A stretch of 64,000 nt of DNA from Variovorax sp. IB41 (GCF_016405905.1 NZ_JAEFCB010000002.1:331861-395860); one strand, 5' to 3'. Shown: positions 9,521-19,922, counted from the stretch's first letter. Notes: generated by a model not told the origin, from the sequence alone. Numbers and translations: made by a program.

Positions 9521-10251
9521 GCGGACACCTTGGGGGCCGAGGCGGAGGAGGAAGTGGAAGCGATGGTGGACATGCCGCGGCGCGCGAGCCGGCGCTCCAG
9601 CCAATAGGCGAAGCGCGACAGCCCGAAGCAAAGAACGAAATACGTGCCACCCAAAATCAGGTAGATCTGCGCCGGCTTGGTGAACACCTGCGTATTGATC
9701 TGCGTCGCGATGAACGACACTTCCGCGAGGCCAATGATGTAGCCGAGCGACGTCTCCTTGATGGTCGAGACGAACTGGTTCACGAGCGAAGGCAGCATGC
9801 TGCGCAGCGCCTGCGGCAGCACCACCAGGCGCATCGCGCGGAAGTAGCCGAGGCCCAATGCGCGCGCGGTCTCCATCTGCCCGCGCGGCAGGCCCTGGAT
9901 GCCGGCGCGCACGATCTCGGCGAGGTAGGCGGCATCGAAGATCACCAGCGCGATCAGCATGGTGGTGAACTGGTCGGTCTTCACGCCCGTCACGCTGGGC
10001 AGGAAGAAGTAGGCCCAGAAGATCACCATCAGCAAGGGCAGGCCGCGCACCACGAACACGAAGCCCGTCACCGGCCAGCGCAGCCACCGCCACGGGCTCA
10101 CGCGCGCAAGACCCAGCACGATGCCCAGCGGCAGCGCGAGCACGAGCCCGCACGAGGCCAGCAGCAGCGTGAGCACCAGCCCGCCGAGCGGGCCGTTCGG
10201 GTACTGCCCGATGAGGAAGTAGACCCAGTAGTCGTTGATGATCTGCAGCAT
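9517..10251 (-). CDS. Amino-acid ABC transporter permease (HisM/GltK type)
   Basis: 244-residue inner-membrane permease. It has about five hydrophobic helices and the binding-protein-dependent permease EAA loop ([25 protein letters not shown]). The signature region with the conserved Gly then leads to [18 protein letters not shown]. Pairs with the other permease of the operon to form the translocation pore. The stop overlaps the ATPase start (ATGA); the gap to the upstream permease is 13 bases. Confidence 0.93.
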
Positions 10252-10264
10252 CGCGCGGGCGTCC

Positions 10265-10960
10265 TCAGATCGTTCGCACCGGGAAGCGGTGGTGGTACCA
10301 GGTCGCCAAGCCCGTGATGGCCAGCGACACCGTCAGGTACGCCGCGCTCGCGAACGCGAACGACTCGAAGCTGCGGAAGGTCGCGCTCTCCACCTGCCCG
10401 GCCTGGTACATGAGCTCGGCCACGCCGATCACGGTGGCGATGGAGGTGTTCTTCCAGAGGCTCAGCGTCTGCGAGATGAGCGGCGGCACCGTCACGCGCA
10501 GCGCCTGCGGCAGCACCACGCGGCGCATGGTGTCCAGGTAGCTGAAGCCCAGCGCGCGGCCTGCCTCGAACTGCACCGTCGGGATCGCGCGGATGCCGCT
10601 GCGGATGTCTTCGGCCATGAAGGCGGCCGTGTAGAGCGCGAGCGCGACGATGGCGCTGTAGGCCTCGATGTGCCCCGCATAGAGCCATTGCTTGATGCCA
10701 TCGGGCAGCAGCTCGGGCGCGCCGAAATACCAGAAGAGCATGTGCGCGAGCAGCGGGATGTTGCGGATCGACTCCACGTACGCAAAGCCGAGCCAGCGCA
10801 GCGGCGCGATTGGCGAGAGGCGCAGGAGCGCCACCACCAGCGCGATGGGCAGCGCCAGCACGAGCGAGGCCGCCAGCAACTGCAGCGAGAGCAGGAGGCC
10901 CGCGACCAGCATGTCGTGGTACTTGCCGGTCAGCAGCAAGGAATAGTCGAACAGGGGCAT
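10265..10960 (-). CDS. Amino-acid ABC transporter permease (HisQ/GltJ type)
   Basis: 231-residue permease with the EAA loop (AEDIRSGIRAIPTVQFEAGRALGFS) followed by [19 protein letters not shown]. The start at ATG 10960 (MPLFDYSLLLTGKY) fits family N-termini better than the in-frame ATG 18 bases upstream. Repeat A fills the 171 bases between this gene and the upstream binding-protein gene. Confidence 0.92.
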   Translation of the reverse strand: MPLFDYSLLLTGKYHDMLVAGLLLSLQLLAASLVLALPIALVVALLRLSPIAPLRWLGFAYVESIRNIPLLAHMLFWYFGAPELLPDGIKQWLYAGHIEAYSAIVALALYTAAFMAEDIRSGIRAIPTVQFEAGRALGFSYLDTMRRVVLPQALRVTVPPLISQTLSLWKNTSIATVIGVAELMYQAGQVESATFRSFESFAFASAAYLTVSLAITGLATWYHHRFPVRTI

Positions 10961-11000
10961 GGGGGGCGACAGTATCACCGTCGCGGAGGGTGGGGCTCAA

Positions 11001-11118
11001 GCTCCCTCCCCCGCTGGGGGAGGGTTGGGGTGGGGGCACGGCGGCGATCGATGCGCCGCGGCGTGTTCAGAGGCCGCTTGCCCCCATCCCGGCCTTCCCC
11101 CGGAAGGGGAAGGAGAAA
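11001..11118. repeat. Repeat A, copy 1 (palindromic intergenic element between binding-protein and permease genes)
   Basis: About 118 bases. The left end GCTCCCTCCCCC-GCT-GGGGGAGGG is itself a strong hairpin, and the right end CCTTCCCCCGGAAGGGGAAGG is another. The two ends are roughly complementary to each other (GGGGTGGGGGCA versus TGCCCCCATCC). A GGCGATCGATGCGCCGC core lies between. Related copies are at 14494-14606 and 52022-52138. It lies in the untranslated gap of the amino-acid transporter operon. Confidence 0.8.
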
Positions 11119-11131
11119 TGCAAAGGCAGGG

Positions 11132-11959
11132 TCAGTCGATCTTGTCGCTATCGAACTTGAAGTCGCGCGTCTCGAAGCCCGAGGCGGTCGTCGGGCCGTA
11201 CCACTTCACGAAGATCTTCTGCGCCTCGCCCGACTTCTCGAGCTCGCGCAGCGTATCGTCCACCACCGCCTTCAGGCCGCTCTCGCCCTTCTTGATGCCG
11301 ATGGCCAGCGCCTCGGTGCTCAGGTTCTGCTTGAGCACCACGTACTGCGCCTTGGCCGGGCCGAGCTTGGCGTAGCTGCGCAGCAGCGCGGCCTCGTCGT
11401 CCACGTAGCCCACGCCCTTGCCCTGCTGCAGGGCCTGGAAGGCCTGCTGGCTCGTGTCGAAGGTCACGACCTCGGCCGTGGGCACGGCCTTGCGGATGTT
11501 GGGCTCCTGCGTGCCGCCGCGGATGGTCAGCACCTTCTTGCCACCCAGTTGCGGAATGTCGGCGATGCCGCTGTCCTTCTTCACGATGGCCTTCTGGCCG
11601 GTCACGAAGGTGGTGAGCGAGAAGTCGATCTGCGCCTCGCGCTCCTTGTTGTGCGTGAGGCCCGCGGCCACCAGGTCCACGTGGCCCTGCTGCAGCTCGG
11701 GAATGCGCGCGGCCACGGCGATTTGCTTGAGCACCGGCTTCACGCCGATCTTCTTGGCGATGGCGTTCACCAGGTCGACTTCGTAGCCGACGATCTGGCG
11801 CGTCTTCGGATCGACGAAGGTGGCGGGCTCGTCGGTGCCGAGCACGCCGACCACGAGCTCGCCCTTTTTCTTGATGTCGGCGAGCTGGTCCGCGTGGGCG
11901 ACGGTGCCCAAGAGGAAGGTGGAAGCGGCAAGGGCCGCGGCGAGCAGGGTGTGACGCAT
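11132..11959 (-). CDS. Amino-acid ABC transporter, periplasmic substrate-binding protein
   Basis: 275-residue secreted protein of the SBP_bac_3 family. A classic Sec signal peptide (MRHTLLAAALAAS...AHA, cleavage near residue 23) precedes the mature domain beginning DQLADIKKKGELVVGVLGTDEPATF. The family signature GYEVDLVNAIAKKIGVK is at residues about 52-68. GGAGAGAG lies 8 bases upstream of ATG 11959. First gene of the operon binding protein - permease - permease - ATPase - dioxygenase. Ligand not identifiable, though a polar or sulfur/aromatic amino acid is usual for the family. Confidence 0.93.
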   Translation of the reverse strand: MRHTLLAAALAASTFLLGTVAHADQLADIKKKGELVVGVLGTDEPATFVDPKTRQIVGYEVDLVNAIAKKIGVKPVLKQIAVAARIPELQQGHVDLVAAGLTHNKEREAQIDFSLTTFVTGQKAIVKKDSGIADIPQLGGKKVLTIRGGTQEPNIRKAVPTAEVVTFDTSQQAFQALQQGKGVGYVDDEAALLRSYAKLGPAKAQYVVLKQNLSTEALAIGIKKGESGLKAVVDDTLRELEKSGEAQKIFVKWYGPTTASGFETRDFKFDSDKID

Positions 11960-12106
11960 GGTTGTTCTCTCTCCGGATGGAAATTCAGGGCCGAACCATA
12001 ACAAGAAGCGCTGGGGATACTAAATCGTCAATCGCGATATGCATATACGCACGGCGATGCCGATGGCCGGACGCATTCATCGTGGTTTCAAACAGACCCG
12101 CGTGAG
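11960..12106 (-). promoter_or_regulatory. Probable promoter region of the amino-acid ABC operon
   Basis: 147 bases between the convergently oriented upstream reading frame end and the binding-protein start. It is unusually A/T-rich for this genome and contains the 10-bp palindrome ATATGCATAT (12037-12046) within GCG...CGC flanks, followed on the minus strand by a TTGACG hexamer. A regulator site plus promoter is plausible; exact hexamer spacing is poor. Confidence 0.35.
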
Positions 12107-12664
12107 TCATTCGGGCGGGTCCCACGGCATCGGCGAGCCCGCGCCGCCGCTGCCGCAATAGGTCCATGGCTTGTCGGCATCCTTTCCCTGGTAGGGGCCG
12201 ATGAAGCCTGCGTCGAACTGGCGCCAGCCAGCTTCCGCGCGGGCAGCGTCGGTGTCGAACACGCCCAGCAGTCGTTCGAGGATTCGCCGCCACTCGGGGC
12301 CCGTGGCGATCATCGAGCCGATCTCCATGGTGTCCAGATGAACGAAGGCGAAAGGGGCTTGCGCCAGCATCGCCGCGAACTGGTCGAACCACAGCGGCTT
12401 CAAGCCGGGGAAGCGGGTGCTCAACAGCGCGCGCCTTGCGGCGAGCGTGGCCATGGCCTGCGTGCGGGGCGCCACCAGGTAAGGCCACGGGCTGTCGGGT
12501 TCGTCAGGGTCGGGCAGGTCGATGATGTCTTCGCGCTGGAACAGGGAGAGCCACAGCAGCGGAAGGTGGTGCCCGGACAGCAGGTACGGCGCGTCATCGG
12601 AAAGCTCTCCTTGTGCCGGCTTGATCCCGGCATCCGTGAAATACAGCTCCGCATAGCTCCCCAT
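12107..12664 (-). CDS. Hypothetical protein
   Basis: 185-residue soluble protein with no signal peptide or membrane segment; not recognised. It is rich in Trp, Pro and acidic residues (for example DLPDPDEPDSPWPYL near residue 50) and ends in a Gly/Pro-rich tail. ATG 12664 was chosen because upstream in-frame sequence is low-complexity and lies in the divergent promoter area of the haemoglobin gene. It has its own short transcript unit between the amino-acid transporter operon and trHb. Size and composition resemble stand-alone hypothetical proteins of Burkholderiales; no function is offered. Confidence 0.6.
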   Translation of the reverse strand: MGSYAELYFTDAGIKPAQGELSDDAPYLLSGHHLPLLWLSLFQREDIIDLPDPDEPDSPWPYLVAPRTQAMATLAARRALLSTRFPGLKPLWFDQFAAMLAQAPFAFVHLDTMEIGSMIATGPEWRRILERLLGVFDTDAARAEAGWRQFDAGFIGPYQGKDADKPWTYCGSGGAGSPMPWDPPE

Positions 12665-12811
12665 GGCTTGGTTTCCTTTGCCGGCCGGTTTCGTCGGCGA
12701 GGCGGCTCGCCGCACCGAAGGGCATTGTGCCGTTGCGGCTTCCAAGGCTGGGTTAAATTCGCGGCGAGGGCCCGCACCTTCGCCGCCCCTCGATATCCCA
12801 TACTCCCGCCC

Positions 12812-13231
12812 ATGCAGATTCAAGAAAAGCCGCCCGCCGGCACGCCCTTCGAGTGGATCGGCGGCGAACCGAAGGTGGAAGCGCTGGTCGAGCGCTTCTA
12901 CGACCTGATGGACCTCGAACCCGCGTACGCGCAACTGCGCGCCGTGCACGGCACGAGCCTGGACAACGCGCGCCAGCGCCTCTTCTGGTTCCTGTGCGGC
13001 TGGCTCGGCGGGCCGCAGCACTACACCGACCGCTTCGGCCATCCGATGCTGCGCGCGCGCCACCTGCCGCAGAGCATTGGCGGCCACAGCATCGGCATCA
13101 AGGAGCGCGACCAGTGGCTCGCGTGCATGGACCAGGCGATGGGCGAGACCGGCGTGCCCGATGATTTGCGCGCGCGCTTGCGTACGTCTTTCTTCCAGAC
13201 CGCCGACTGGATGCGCAACCGCGGCGAATAA
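12812..13231 (+). CDS. Group II truncated haemoglobin
   Basis: 139-residue two-over-two globin. The E-helix/CD region reads WFLCGWLGGPQHYTDRFGHPMLRARH, containing the group II hallmark GGP and the proximal-His area HLPQSIG. The C-terminal MDQAMGETG...FFQTADWMRN matches trHbII. Such proteins bind O2 or NO and are linked to nitrosative and oxidative stress. ATG 12812 is preferred over a long upstream in-frame extension that overlaps the divergent gene. Just 32 bases upstream of a ferredoxin-reductase-like flavoprotein that could act as its electron donor (inference). Confidence 0.92.
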   Translation: MQIQEKPPAGTPFEWIGGEPKVEALVERFYDLMDLEPAYAQLRAVHGTSLDNARQRLFWFLCGWLGGPQHYTDRFGHPMLRARHLPQSIGGHSIGIKERDQWLACMDQAMGETGVPDDLRARLRTSFFQTADWMRNRGE

Positions 13232-13263
13232 AACAGACCCCGACTTCCGAAAGACTCTCCCTC

Positions 13264-14487
13264 ATGAACCCCATCGTCATCATCGGCGGCGGCCACGCCG
13301 CGGCCCAGCTCTGCGCGGGCCTGGCCGAAGCCGGGCAGGGCGCGCGCGTGCACCTCGTCTGCGAGGAGGCTTGCGAGCCGTACCACCGGCCGCCGCTGTC
13401 GAAGGCCTTCCTCAAGAGTGCCGAGGAAACCACGCAGCCGCACAAGGCCGCCGACTGGTACCGCGAAGCGGGCATCACGCTGCACCTGGGCGATGCGGCC
13501 GTGGCCATCGACCGCGAGGCGCACACCGTCACACTGCGCTCGGGCGCGGTGCTGCCGTGGGAACGGCTGGTGCTCGCCACCGGCACGCGCGCGCGCCAGA
13601 TGCCCGACCTGAAGCAGGGCCTTGAAAACGTTGCGAGCCTGCGCGCCGCCGACGAGGCGCATCGCCTGCGCGAACGTCTTGCGAATGCGGAGCAGGTCAC
13701 GGTGCTGGGCGGCGGCTTCATCGGCCTCGAAGTGGCGGCCACCGCCAAGGCGCTCGGCAAGCGGGTGCAGGTGATCGAGAGCGCGCCGCGCCTCCTGGGC
13801 CGGGCCGTCTCGCCCGAGTTGTCGGCGCACGTGCTCGCGACGCACCGAGCAGCGGGCATCGACATCGTGCTCGGCGCGCAGACCGGCGCATTCGAGGTCG
13901 AGGGCGATCGGCTGGTGTCGGTCCAGGTCAACGGCGCAAAGCAGCCGGTCGACCTGCTGCTGCTCGGCATCGGCGCCGTGCCCGAGACCGCATTGGCGCA
14001 GGCCGCGGGCATCGAGTGCGCCGACGGCATCGTGGTCGACGGCCACATGCAGACCAGCGCCGCCGACGTGCTCGCCGTGGGCGACTGCACGCGCTTTCCC
14101 GATCGCCGCGCGGGCCGCGCGCTGCGGCTCGAATCGGTGCAAAACGCGAACGACCAGGCACGCACCGCAGTCGCCACGCTGACCGGCGCGCCGCGACCGC
14201 ACGATGCCGTCGCGTGGTTCTGGTCCGACCAGGGCGCCATGCGGTTGCAGATGGTGGGGTTGATGCCGGCCGAAGGCACGCCGGGTCTCACCAGCGTGCG
14301 CCGCCCCGGTCCCAAGCCCGAAGCGTTCTCGCTGTTCCACTATGTCGACGGGCAGCTCGCGTGCGTCGAATCGGTCAATGCGCCGGTCGATCACATGATG
14401 AGCCGCAAGCTCCTTGAAGCGGGCCGCAGCCCTGACCCGGTGGCGATTGCGGATGCGTCAATACCGTTGAAGAATCACCTGGCGTAG
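13264..14487 (+). CDS. FAD-dependent NAD(P)H:ferredoxin/rubredoxin reductase-like protein
   Basis: 407-residue two-dinucleotide-binding-domain flavoprotein. N-terminal FAD motif IVIIGGGHAAAQL; NAD(P)-binding motif VTVLGGGFIGLEVAATAKALG near residue 145; second FAD motif VLAVGDCTRFPD near 280. The C-terminal reductase domain begins with the VAWFWSDQG motif near residue 315. This plan matches reductases of the putidaredoxin/rhodocoxin/BphA4 type. It probably forms an operon with the truncated haemoglobin. Electron acceptor is unknown. Confidence 0.9.
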   Translation: MNPIVIIGGGHAAAQLCAGLAEAGQGARVHLVCEEACEPYHRPPLSKAFLKSAEETTQPHKAADWYREAGITLHLGDAAVAIDREAHTVTLRSGAVLPWERLVLATGTRARQMPDLKQGLENVASLRAADEAHRLRERLANAEQVTVLGGGFIGLEVAATAKALGKRVQVIESAPRLLGRAVSPELSAHVLATHRAAGIDIVLGAQTGAFEVEGDRLVSVQVNGAKQPVDLLLLGIGAVPETALAQAAGIECADGIVVDGHMQTSAADVLAVGDCTRFPDRRAGRALRLESVQNANDQARTAVATLTGAPRPHDAVAWFWSDQGAMRLQMVGLMPAEGTPGLTSVRRPGPKPEAFSLFHYVDGQLACVESVNAPVDHMMSRKLLEAGRSPDPVAIADASIPLKNHLA

Positions 14488-14493
14488 TGCATT

Positions 14494-14606
14494 GCTCCCC
14501 CGGTGGGGAGAGGGGTGGGATGGGGCACGATGGCGATCGATGCGCCGCAGCCTGTTCAAAGGCCGCTCGCCCCCCTCCCGGCCTTCCGCCGGAAGGGGAA
14601 GGAGCA
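14494..14606. repeat. Repeat A, copy 2
   Basis: Second copy of the palindromic element: GCTCCCCC-GGT-GGGGAG hairpin at the left, GGCGATCGATGCGCCGCAG core identical in its central bases to copy 1, and CCTTCCGCCGGAAGGGGAAGGAGCA at the right. It fills the gap between convergent genes (flavoprotein and Smr), where it may stop transcription from both sides. Confidence 0.8.
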
Positions 14607-14608
14607 AG

Positions 14609-15265
14609 TCAGCGGCGCACGGGCGCCAGCAGCACCACCAGCGCCCCGGCACCACCTTCGGCCGGCTTGGCCTGCACGAACGCGATCACCTCGTTCTTCT
14701 GGATCAGCCAGCGCTGCGTCTTCGTCTTGAGCACCGGCTGCTTGCCCGGCGAGCCCAGCCCTTTGCCATGCACCACGCGCACGCAGCGCAGACCCTGCTT
14801 GTGCGACGTGCGGATGAAAGCGCCGAGCGCCTCGCGCGCCTCGTCGCTGCGCAGGCCGTGCAGATCGACCTGCGCCTGGATCGACCAGTCGCCCTTGCGC
14901 AGCCGCGCGGTCACGTCGGTGCCGATGCCGGGGCGGCGAAAGCTCATGGCGTCGTCCACGTCCAGCAGCGTGGTCACGTCGAATTCGTCGGAGAGCGATT
15001 CGCGCAGCACGCGCTGCTCGTCCAACTGGTGCTGCACCGGGATCGGCGCGGGCGGCTCGGGCGCGAGCGGCACCGCGGCCTTGCGGCGCAGCGGCTCGGT
15101 GGCGCCGATGGCGCGCGCGAACAGGTCTTTCTCGGCCGCGCGCTTGCGCTCGGCGGCGGCTTTGGCCGCGGCCTCGGCCGCTTCGCGCTCGCGCGCCTCG
15201 GCCAGCACGCGCTGCACCTGCTTGAGGTCGGCGAGGTTCTTGATCGAAGGGGGACGCGAGGCCAT
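14609..15265 (-). CDS. Smr-domain protein (MutS2 C-terminal-like endonuclease domain)
   Basis: 218-residue protein. An N-terminal Ala/Glu/Arg-rich segment (about residues 15-50) is likely coiled coil. The Smr domain occupies roughly residues 130-215: DLHGLRSDEAREAL, then HGKGLGSPGKQPVLK, then AFVQAKPAEGGAGALVVLL. Smr proteins bind or nick nucleic acid. Stop of radC overlaps its ATG (TGATG), so both are co-translated. Confidence 0.9.
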   Translation of the reverse strand: MASRPPSIKNLADLKQVQRVLAEAREREAAEAAAKAAAERKRAAEKDLFARAIGATEPLRRKAAVPLAPEPPAPIPVQHQLDEQRVLRESLSDEFDVTTLLDVDDAMSFRRPGIGTDVTARLRKGDWSIQAQVDLHGLRSDEAREALGAFIRTSHKQGLRCVRVVHGKGLGSPGKQPVLKTKTQRWLIQKNEVIAFVQAKPAEGGAGALVVLLAPVRR

Positions 15266-15942
15266 CAGAGCAATCCTTTTTCGGCCATCGAGAAGCTCTG
15301 GCCTGGGCTCACGATGACATGGTCGATCACGCGCACGTCCACCAGCGAGAGCGCGGCCCGGAGCGTCTGCGTGAGCGACTCGTCGGCGCGCGAGGGCTCG
15401 ATGGCGCCGCTCGGGTGGTTGTGCGCCAGCACCACGGCCGCGGCCTGGTGGTGCAGGGCGCGCATGACGATTTCTCGCGGATAGACGCTCGCCTGCGTGA
15501 GCGTGCCGCGAAACAGCTCCTCCAGCACGATCAGCCGGTGCTGCACGTCGAGAAACAGCACCGCGAACACCTCGTGCGGCCGCGAGCCGATGTGCAGCTG
15601 CACATACTGCTTGACCGCCTCGGGCGAATCGAACACCGTGCGCTCCTTGAGCTGCTCGGCCATGGCGCGGCGCGCCAGCTCGAGCACCGCGATGAGCTCG
15701 GCGCGCTTGGCATCGCCCCCCATGCCCTTGACGAGCTTGAGCTCCTCGGGACCGGTGTGCAGCAGGCCCGAGAGGCCGCCGAAGCGCTCGAGCAACTCCT
15801 GCGCCATCTGCAGCACGTTCTTGCCCGGCACGCCGGTGCGCAGCAGCAGCGCCAGCAGTTCGGCGTCGGCCAGCGCGGCGGCACCTCGGGCGATGAGTTT
15901 TTCGCGCGGGCGGGCGTTGGCGGGGAGATCCTTGAAAGCCAT
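15265..15942 (-). CDS. radC: RadC family protein (JAB/MPN domain)
   Basis: 225-residue RadC homologue. The N-terminal helix-hairpin-helix-like region (residues 1-95, including [12 protein letters not shown]) precedes the MPN+/JAMM metalloprotease-like domain with [15 protein letters not shown] near residue 175 (H-x-H, Ser and Asp metal site). The historical link to DNA repair is not well supported in other bacteria. ATG 15942 is chosen because upstream in-frame sequence belongs to the divergent fkpB promoter region. Confidence 0.93.
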   Translation of the reverse strand: MAFKDLPANARPREKLIARGAAALADAELLALLLRTGVPGKNVLQMAQELLERFGGLSGLLHTGPEELKLVKGMGGDAKRAELIAVLELARRAMAEQLKERTVFDSPEAVKQYVQLHIGSRPHEVFAVLFLDVQHRLIVLEELFRGTLTQASVYPREIVMRALHHQAAAVVLAHNHPSGAIEPSRADESLTQTLRAALSLVDVRVIDHVIVSPGQSFSMAEKGLL

Positions 15943-16071
15943 CGGAACCTGGGGGGAATGTTGGGAAAGCCGGGGAAACCTTGGGCGGAACGGGTGGAAG
16001 CGCCCCGTCCGTAAAATGCAGTCCAGTTTATCGGGACACCCACCTTGTCTTTGCCTACCTCCGTTGCTCTC
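15943..16071. promoter_or_regulatory. Divergent promoter region radC / fkpB
   Basis: 129 bases between divergent start codons. A TAAAAT hexamer (16012-16017) lies 54 bases before the fkpB ATG and is a good -10 candidate for the fkpB-ispH transcript; no convincing -35 was found. On the radC side no hexamers stand out. Confidence 0.4.
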
Positions 16072-16515
16072 ATGTCCCACGTCGTGACTTCCGGCTCCTT
16101 CCTGACCCTGCACTACCGGCTCGCCGGTCCGGCGGGCGACATCATCAACACCTTCGCCGACAAGCCCGCGACCCTGTCGCTGGGCACCGGCGAGCTTTCG
16201 CCTGCCATGGAGCAGCGCCTGATGGGCCTAAAAGAGGGCACGCACGCCACCTTCGAGCTGCCCGCCGGCGAGGCCTTCGGCGACCGCAATCCCGAGATGC
16301 AGCAGTGGGTGGCCAAGAAGCTGCTCGCGCAGATGGGCGACCCCGACGAGAAATACGCGGTCGGCGACGTGGTGCAGTTCCCCACGCCCGATGGCACGGG
16401 CAGCTATGCGGGCGCGGTGATCGAATCGAGCGAGACCGCGGTGCGCTTCGACTTCAACCATCCACTGGCCGGACAACCCGTGACTTTTGAAGTCCGATTG
16501 ATCGGGGTGCTATGA
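16072..16515 (+). CDS. fkpB: FKBP-type peptidyl-prolyl cis-trans isomerase (SlpA-like)
   Basis: 147-residue cytosolic isomerase. The FKBP core begins [12 protein letters not shown]; the [41 protein letters not shown] stretch gives the flap and the insert-in-flap domain seen in SlyD/SlpA proteins. The SlyD metal-binding His-rich tail is absent, which favours SlpA. ATG 16072 is preferred over a TTG 27 bases upstream. Directly upstream of ispH, the same order as fkpB-ispH in E. coli. Confidence 0.92.
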   Translation: MSHVVTSGSFLTLHYRLAGPAGDIINTFADKPATLSLGTGELSPAMEQRLMGLKEGTHATFELPAGEAFGDRNPEMQQWVAKKLLAQMGDPDEKYAVGDVVQFPTPDGTGSYAGAVIESSETAVRFDFNHPLAGQPVTFEVRLIGVL

Positions 16516-16570
16516 GCCGCCGGGCCGCTCCCAAGGCGAATGCCGCAGCGCGTAGCGCGGAGGTTGCCGA

Positions 16571-17539
16571 ATGAACCCCGGTATCGAGGAAGTCATCCTC
16601 GCCGAGCCGCGCGGCTTCTGCGCGGGCGTGGACCGCGCCATCGAGATCGTCGAGCGCGCCATCGCCAAGTTCGGCGCGCCGATCTACGTGCGCCACGAGA
16701 TCGTGCACAACACCTACGTGGTGAACGAGCTCAAGGCCAAGGGCGCGATCTTCATCGAGGAACTGTCCGACGTGCCGCCCGGCGCCACGCTGGTGTTCAG
16801 CGCGCACGGCGTGAGCAAGGCGGTGGAGCAGGAGGCGCGCGACCGCGGCTTCGAGATCTTCGATGCCACCTGCCCGCTGGTGACCAAGGTGCACGTGGAG
16901 GTGGCCAAGCTCGCCAAAGAGGGCTACGAATTCATCATGATCGGCCACAAGGGGCACCCCGAGGTCGAGGGCACGATGGGCCAGCTCTCCAGCGGCATCC
17001 ATCTCGTGGAAGACGTGGCCGACGTCGCGAATGTCGCGCCGGCGCAGACCGACAAGCTCGCGGTCGTCACGCAGACCACGCTCAGCGTGGACGACGCCGC
17101 CGAGATCGCCGCCGCGGTGCGCGCGCGCTTTCCGAGCGTGCGCGAGCCCAAGCAGCAGGACATCTGCTACGCGACGCAGAACCGCCAGGACGCGGTGAAG
17201 ATCATGAGCCCGCAGGTGGACCTCGTGATCGTGGTGGGCAGCCCCACCAGCTCCAACAGCAACCGGCTGCGCGAGCTCGCACAGCGCCTTGGCACCGAGA
17301 GCTACATGGTCGACTCGGCCGACGAGCTCAAGCCCGAGTGGTTCGAGGGCAAGGGCCGCGTGGGCCTCACGGCCGGCGCCTCGGCGCCCGAGGTGCTGGT
17401 GCGCGAGGTGATCGACCGCGTGCGGGCCTTCGGCGCGGTGTCGGTGCGCAAGATGGACGGCATCGAGGAGACGATCAAGTTTCCGCTCCCCAAGGGCCTC
17501 AAGCTCGACGACATTCCGCCTCCGGGACACATCTCTTGA
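16571..17539 (+). CDS. ispH: 4-hydroxy-3-methylbut-2-enyl diphosphate reductase
   Basis: 322-residue IspH/LytB, the last enzyme of the MEP isoprenoid pathway, producing IPP and DMAPP. Three conserved Cys ligands of the Fe-S cluster are present: Cys17 in RGFCAGVDRA, one in FDATCPLVTKVH (near 102), and one in DICYATQNRQ (near 197). The catalytic TxxH/SAHG region and the GSPTSSNSNRL motif are intact. Family length is normal. Downstream of fkpB, with 55 bases between. Confidence 0.97.
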   Translation: MNPGIEEVILAEPRGFCAGVDRAIEIVERAIAKFGAPIYVRHEIVHNTYVVNELKAKGAIFIEELSDVPPGATLVFSAHGVSKAVEQEARDRGFEIFDATCPLVTKVHVEVAKLAKEGYEFIMIGHKGHPEVEGTMGQLSSGIHLVEDVADVANVAPAQTDKLAVVTQTTLSVDDAAEIAAAVRARFPSVREPKQQDICYATQNRQDAVKIMSPQVDLVIVVGSPTSSNSNRLRELAQRLGTESYMVDSADELKPEWFEGKGRVGLTAGASAPEVLVREVIDRVRAFGAVSVRKMDGIEETIKFPLPKGLKLDDIPPPGHIS

Positions 17540-17541
17540 AC

Positions 17542-18501
17542 ATGCAAACGACCCACTGGCGCTCCGAGATCGAGAGCGCTTCCCGCAGGCTGCGCGAGCG
17601 CGCCGGCGAATTCCTGCGCGAGACGCCGCTGTGGAAGCTGCCCGCATCCGCCTTCGGCCTGGGCACCGCGCCGGGCGTCGAGGTGTGGCTCAAGCTCGAA
17701 CACCTGCAGGTGAGCGGCAGCTTCAAGGCGCGCGGCATGATGAACCGGCTGCTGGCCAACGACATTCCCGAGAGCGGCGTGGTCGTGGCGTCCGGCGGCA
17801 ATGCCGGCATCGCCACGGCGGCCGCTGCCAAAGCCTTGGGCGTGCGCTGCCAGGTGTTCCTGCCGGGCGTTTCGCCCGAAGCCAAGCGCGCGCGCCTGCG
17901 GGCGCTGGGCGCCGAAGTGGTCGTGGTCGGCGAGCTGTATCCCGATGCGCTGGCCGCGTGCCTCACGCGGCAGAAGGAAACCGGCGCGCTGCTCACGCAC
18001 GCTTACGACCAGCCCGAAGTCGTGGCCGGCGCCGGCACGCTGGGCCATGAGATCGAAGCGCAGGGCGGCTTGCCCGACTCGGTGCTCGTGAGCGTGGGCG
18101 GCGGCGGCCTGATCGGCGGCCTCGCCGGCTGGTTCGAGAAGCGCGCCCGCGTGGTGGCACTGGAGCCCGAGAAGGCGCCGACGCTGTTCCGCGCGCGGGA
18201 AGCCGGCGAGCAGGTCGATGTCGACGTGGGCGGCATCGCGGCCGATTCGCTCGGCGCGCGGCGCATCGGCGCGATCTCCTGGGAGATCACGCAGCAGCAG
18301 GTGCAGGATGCGCTGCTGCTGTCCGACGAATCCATCCGCGCCGCGCAGCAGTGGCTGTGGAAGGAACTGAAACTCGCCGTGGAGCCGGCCGCCGCGCTGC
18401 CGCTGGCGGCGCTGCAGACCGGCGCCTATGTGCCGCGCGAGGGCGAGAAGGTGTGCCTGATCATCTGCGGGGCGAACGTCGATCCGGCCACGGTCGCCTG
18501 A
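17542..18501 (+). CDS. PLP-dependent threonine/serine dehydratase-like enzyme
   Basis: 319-residue fold-type II PLP enzyme. The PLP-lysine motif is VSGSFKARGMMNRL (Lys near residue 60). The substrate-carboxylate loop is ASGGNAGIATAAAAKALG. The phosphate-binding Gly-rich loop is VSVGGGGLIGGL. It is a short form lacking the ACT-like regulatory domain of biosynthetic IlvA, so a catabolic or racemase-type role is likely. It starts 2 bases after the ispH stop and is probably co-transcribed. Exact amino-acid substrate is uncertain. Confidence 0.88.
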   Translation: MQTTHWRSEIESASRRLRERAGEFLRETPLWKLPASAFGLGTAPGVEVWLKLEHLQVSGSFKARGMMNRLLANDIPESGVVVASGGNAGIATAAAAKALGVRCQVFLPGVSPEAKRARLRALGAEVVVVGELYPDALAACLTRQKETGALLTHAYDQPEVVAGAGTLGHEIEAQGGLPDSVLVSVGGGGLIGGLAGWFEKRARVVALEPEKAPTLFRAREAGEQVDVDVGGIAADSLGARRIGAISWEITQQQVQDALLLSDESIRAAQQWLWKELKLAVEPAAALPLAALQTGAYVPREGEKVCLIICGANVDPATVA

Positions 18502-18544
18502 GGTCCTCGGGCCGGGGGAGGGCGCGCGCGTCGCGCCCACCTAA

Positions 18545-19885
<1,341 letters not shown>

Positions 19886-19898
19886 AAGCCTGAGGGCC

Positions 19899-19922
19899 GG
19901 GGCTTCAAAAGCCCCGTTTTTA
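19899..19922 (+). terminator. Rho-independent terminator of serS
   Basis: Perfect 7-bp stem GGGGCTT/AAGCCCC with a CAA loop followed by GTTTTTA. It lies 13 bases after the serS stop codon. It overlaps the expected -35 region of the downstream tRNA promoter, so the two signals share sequence. Confidence 0.88.
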
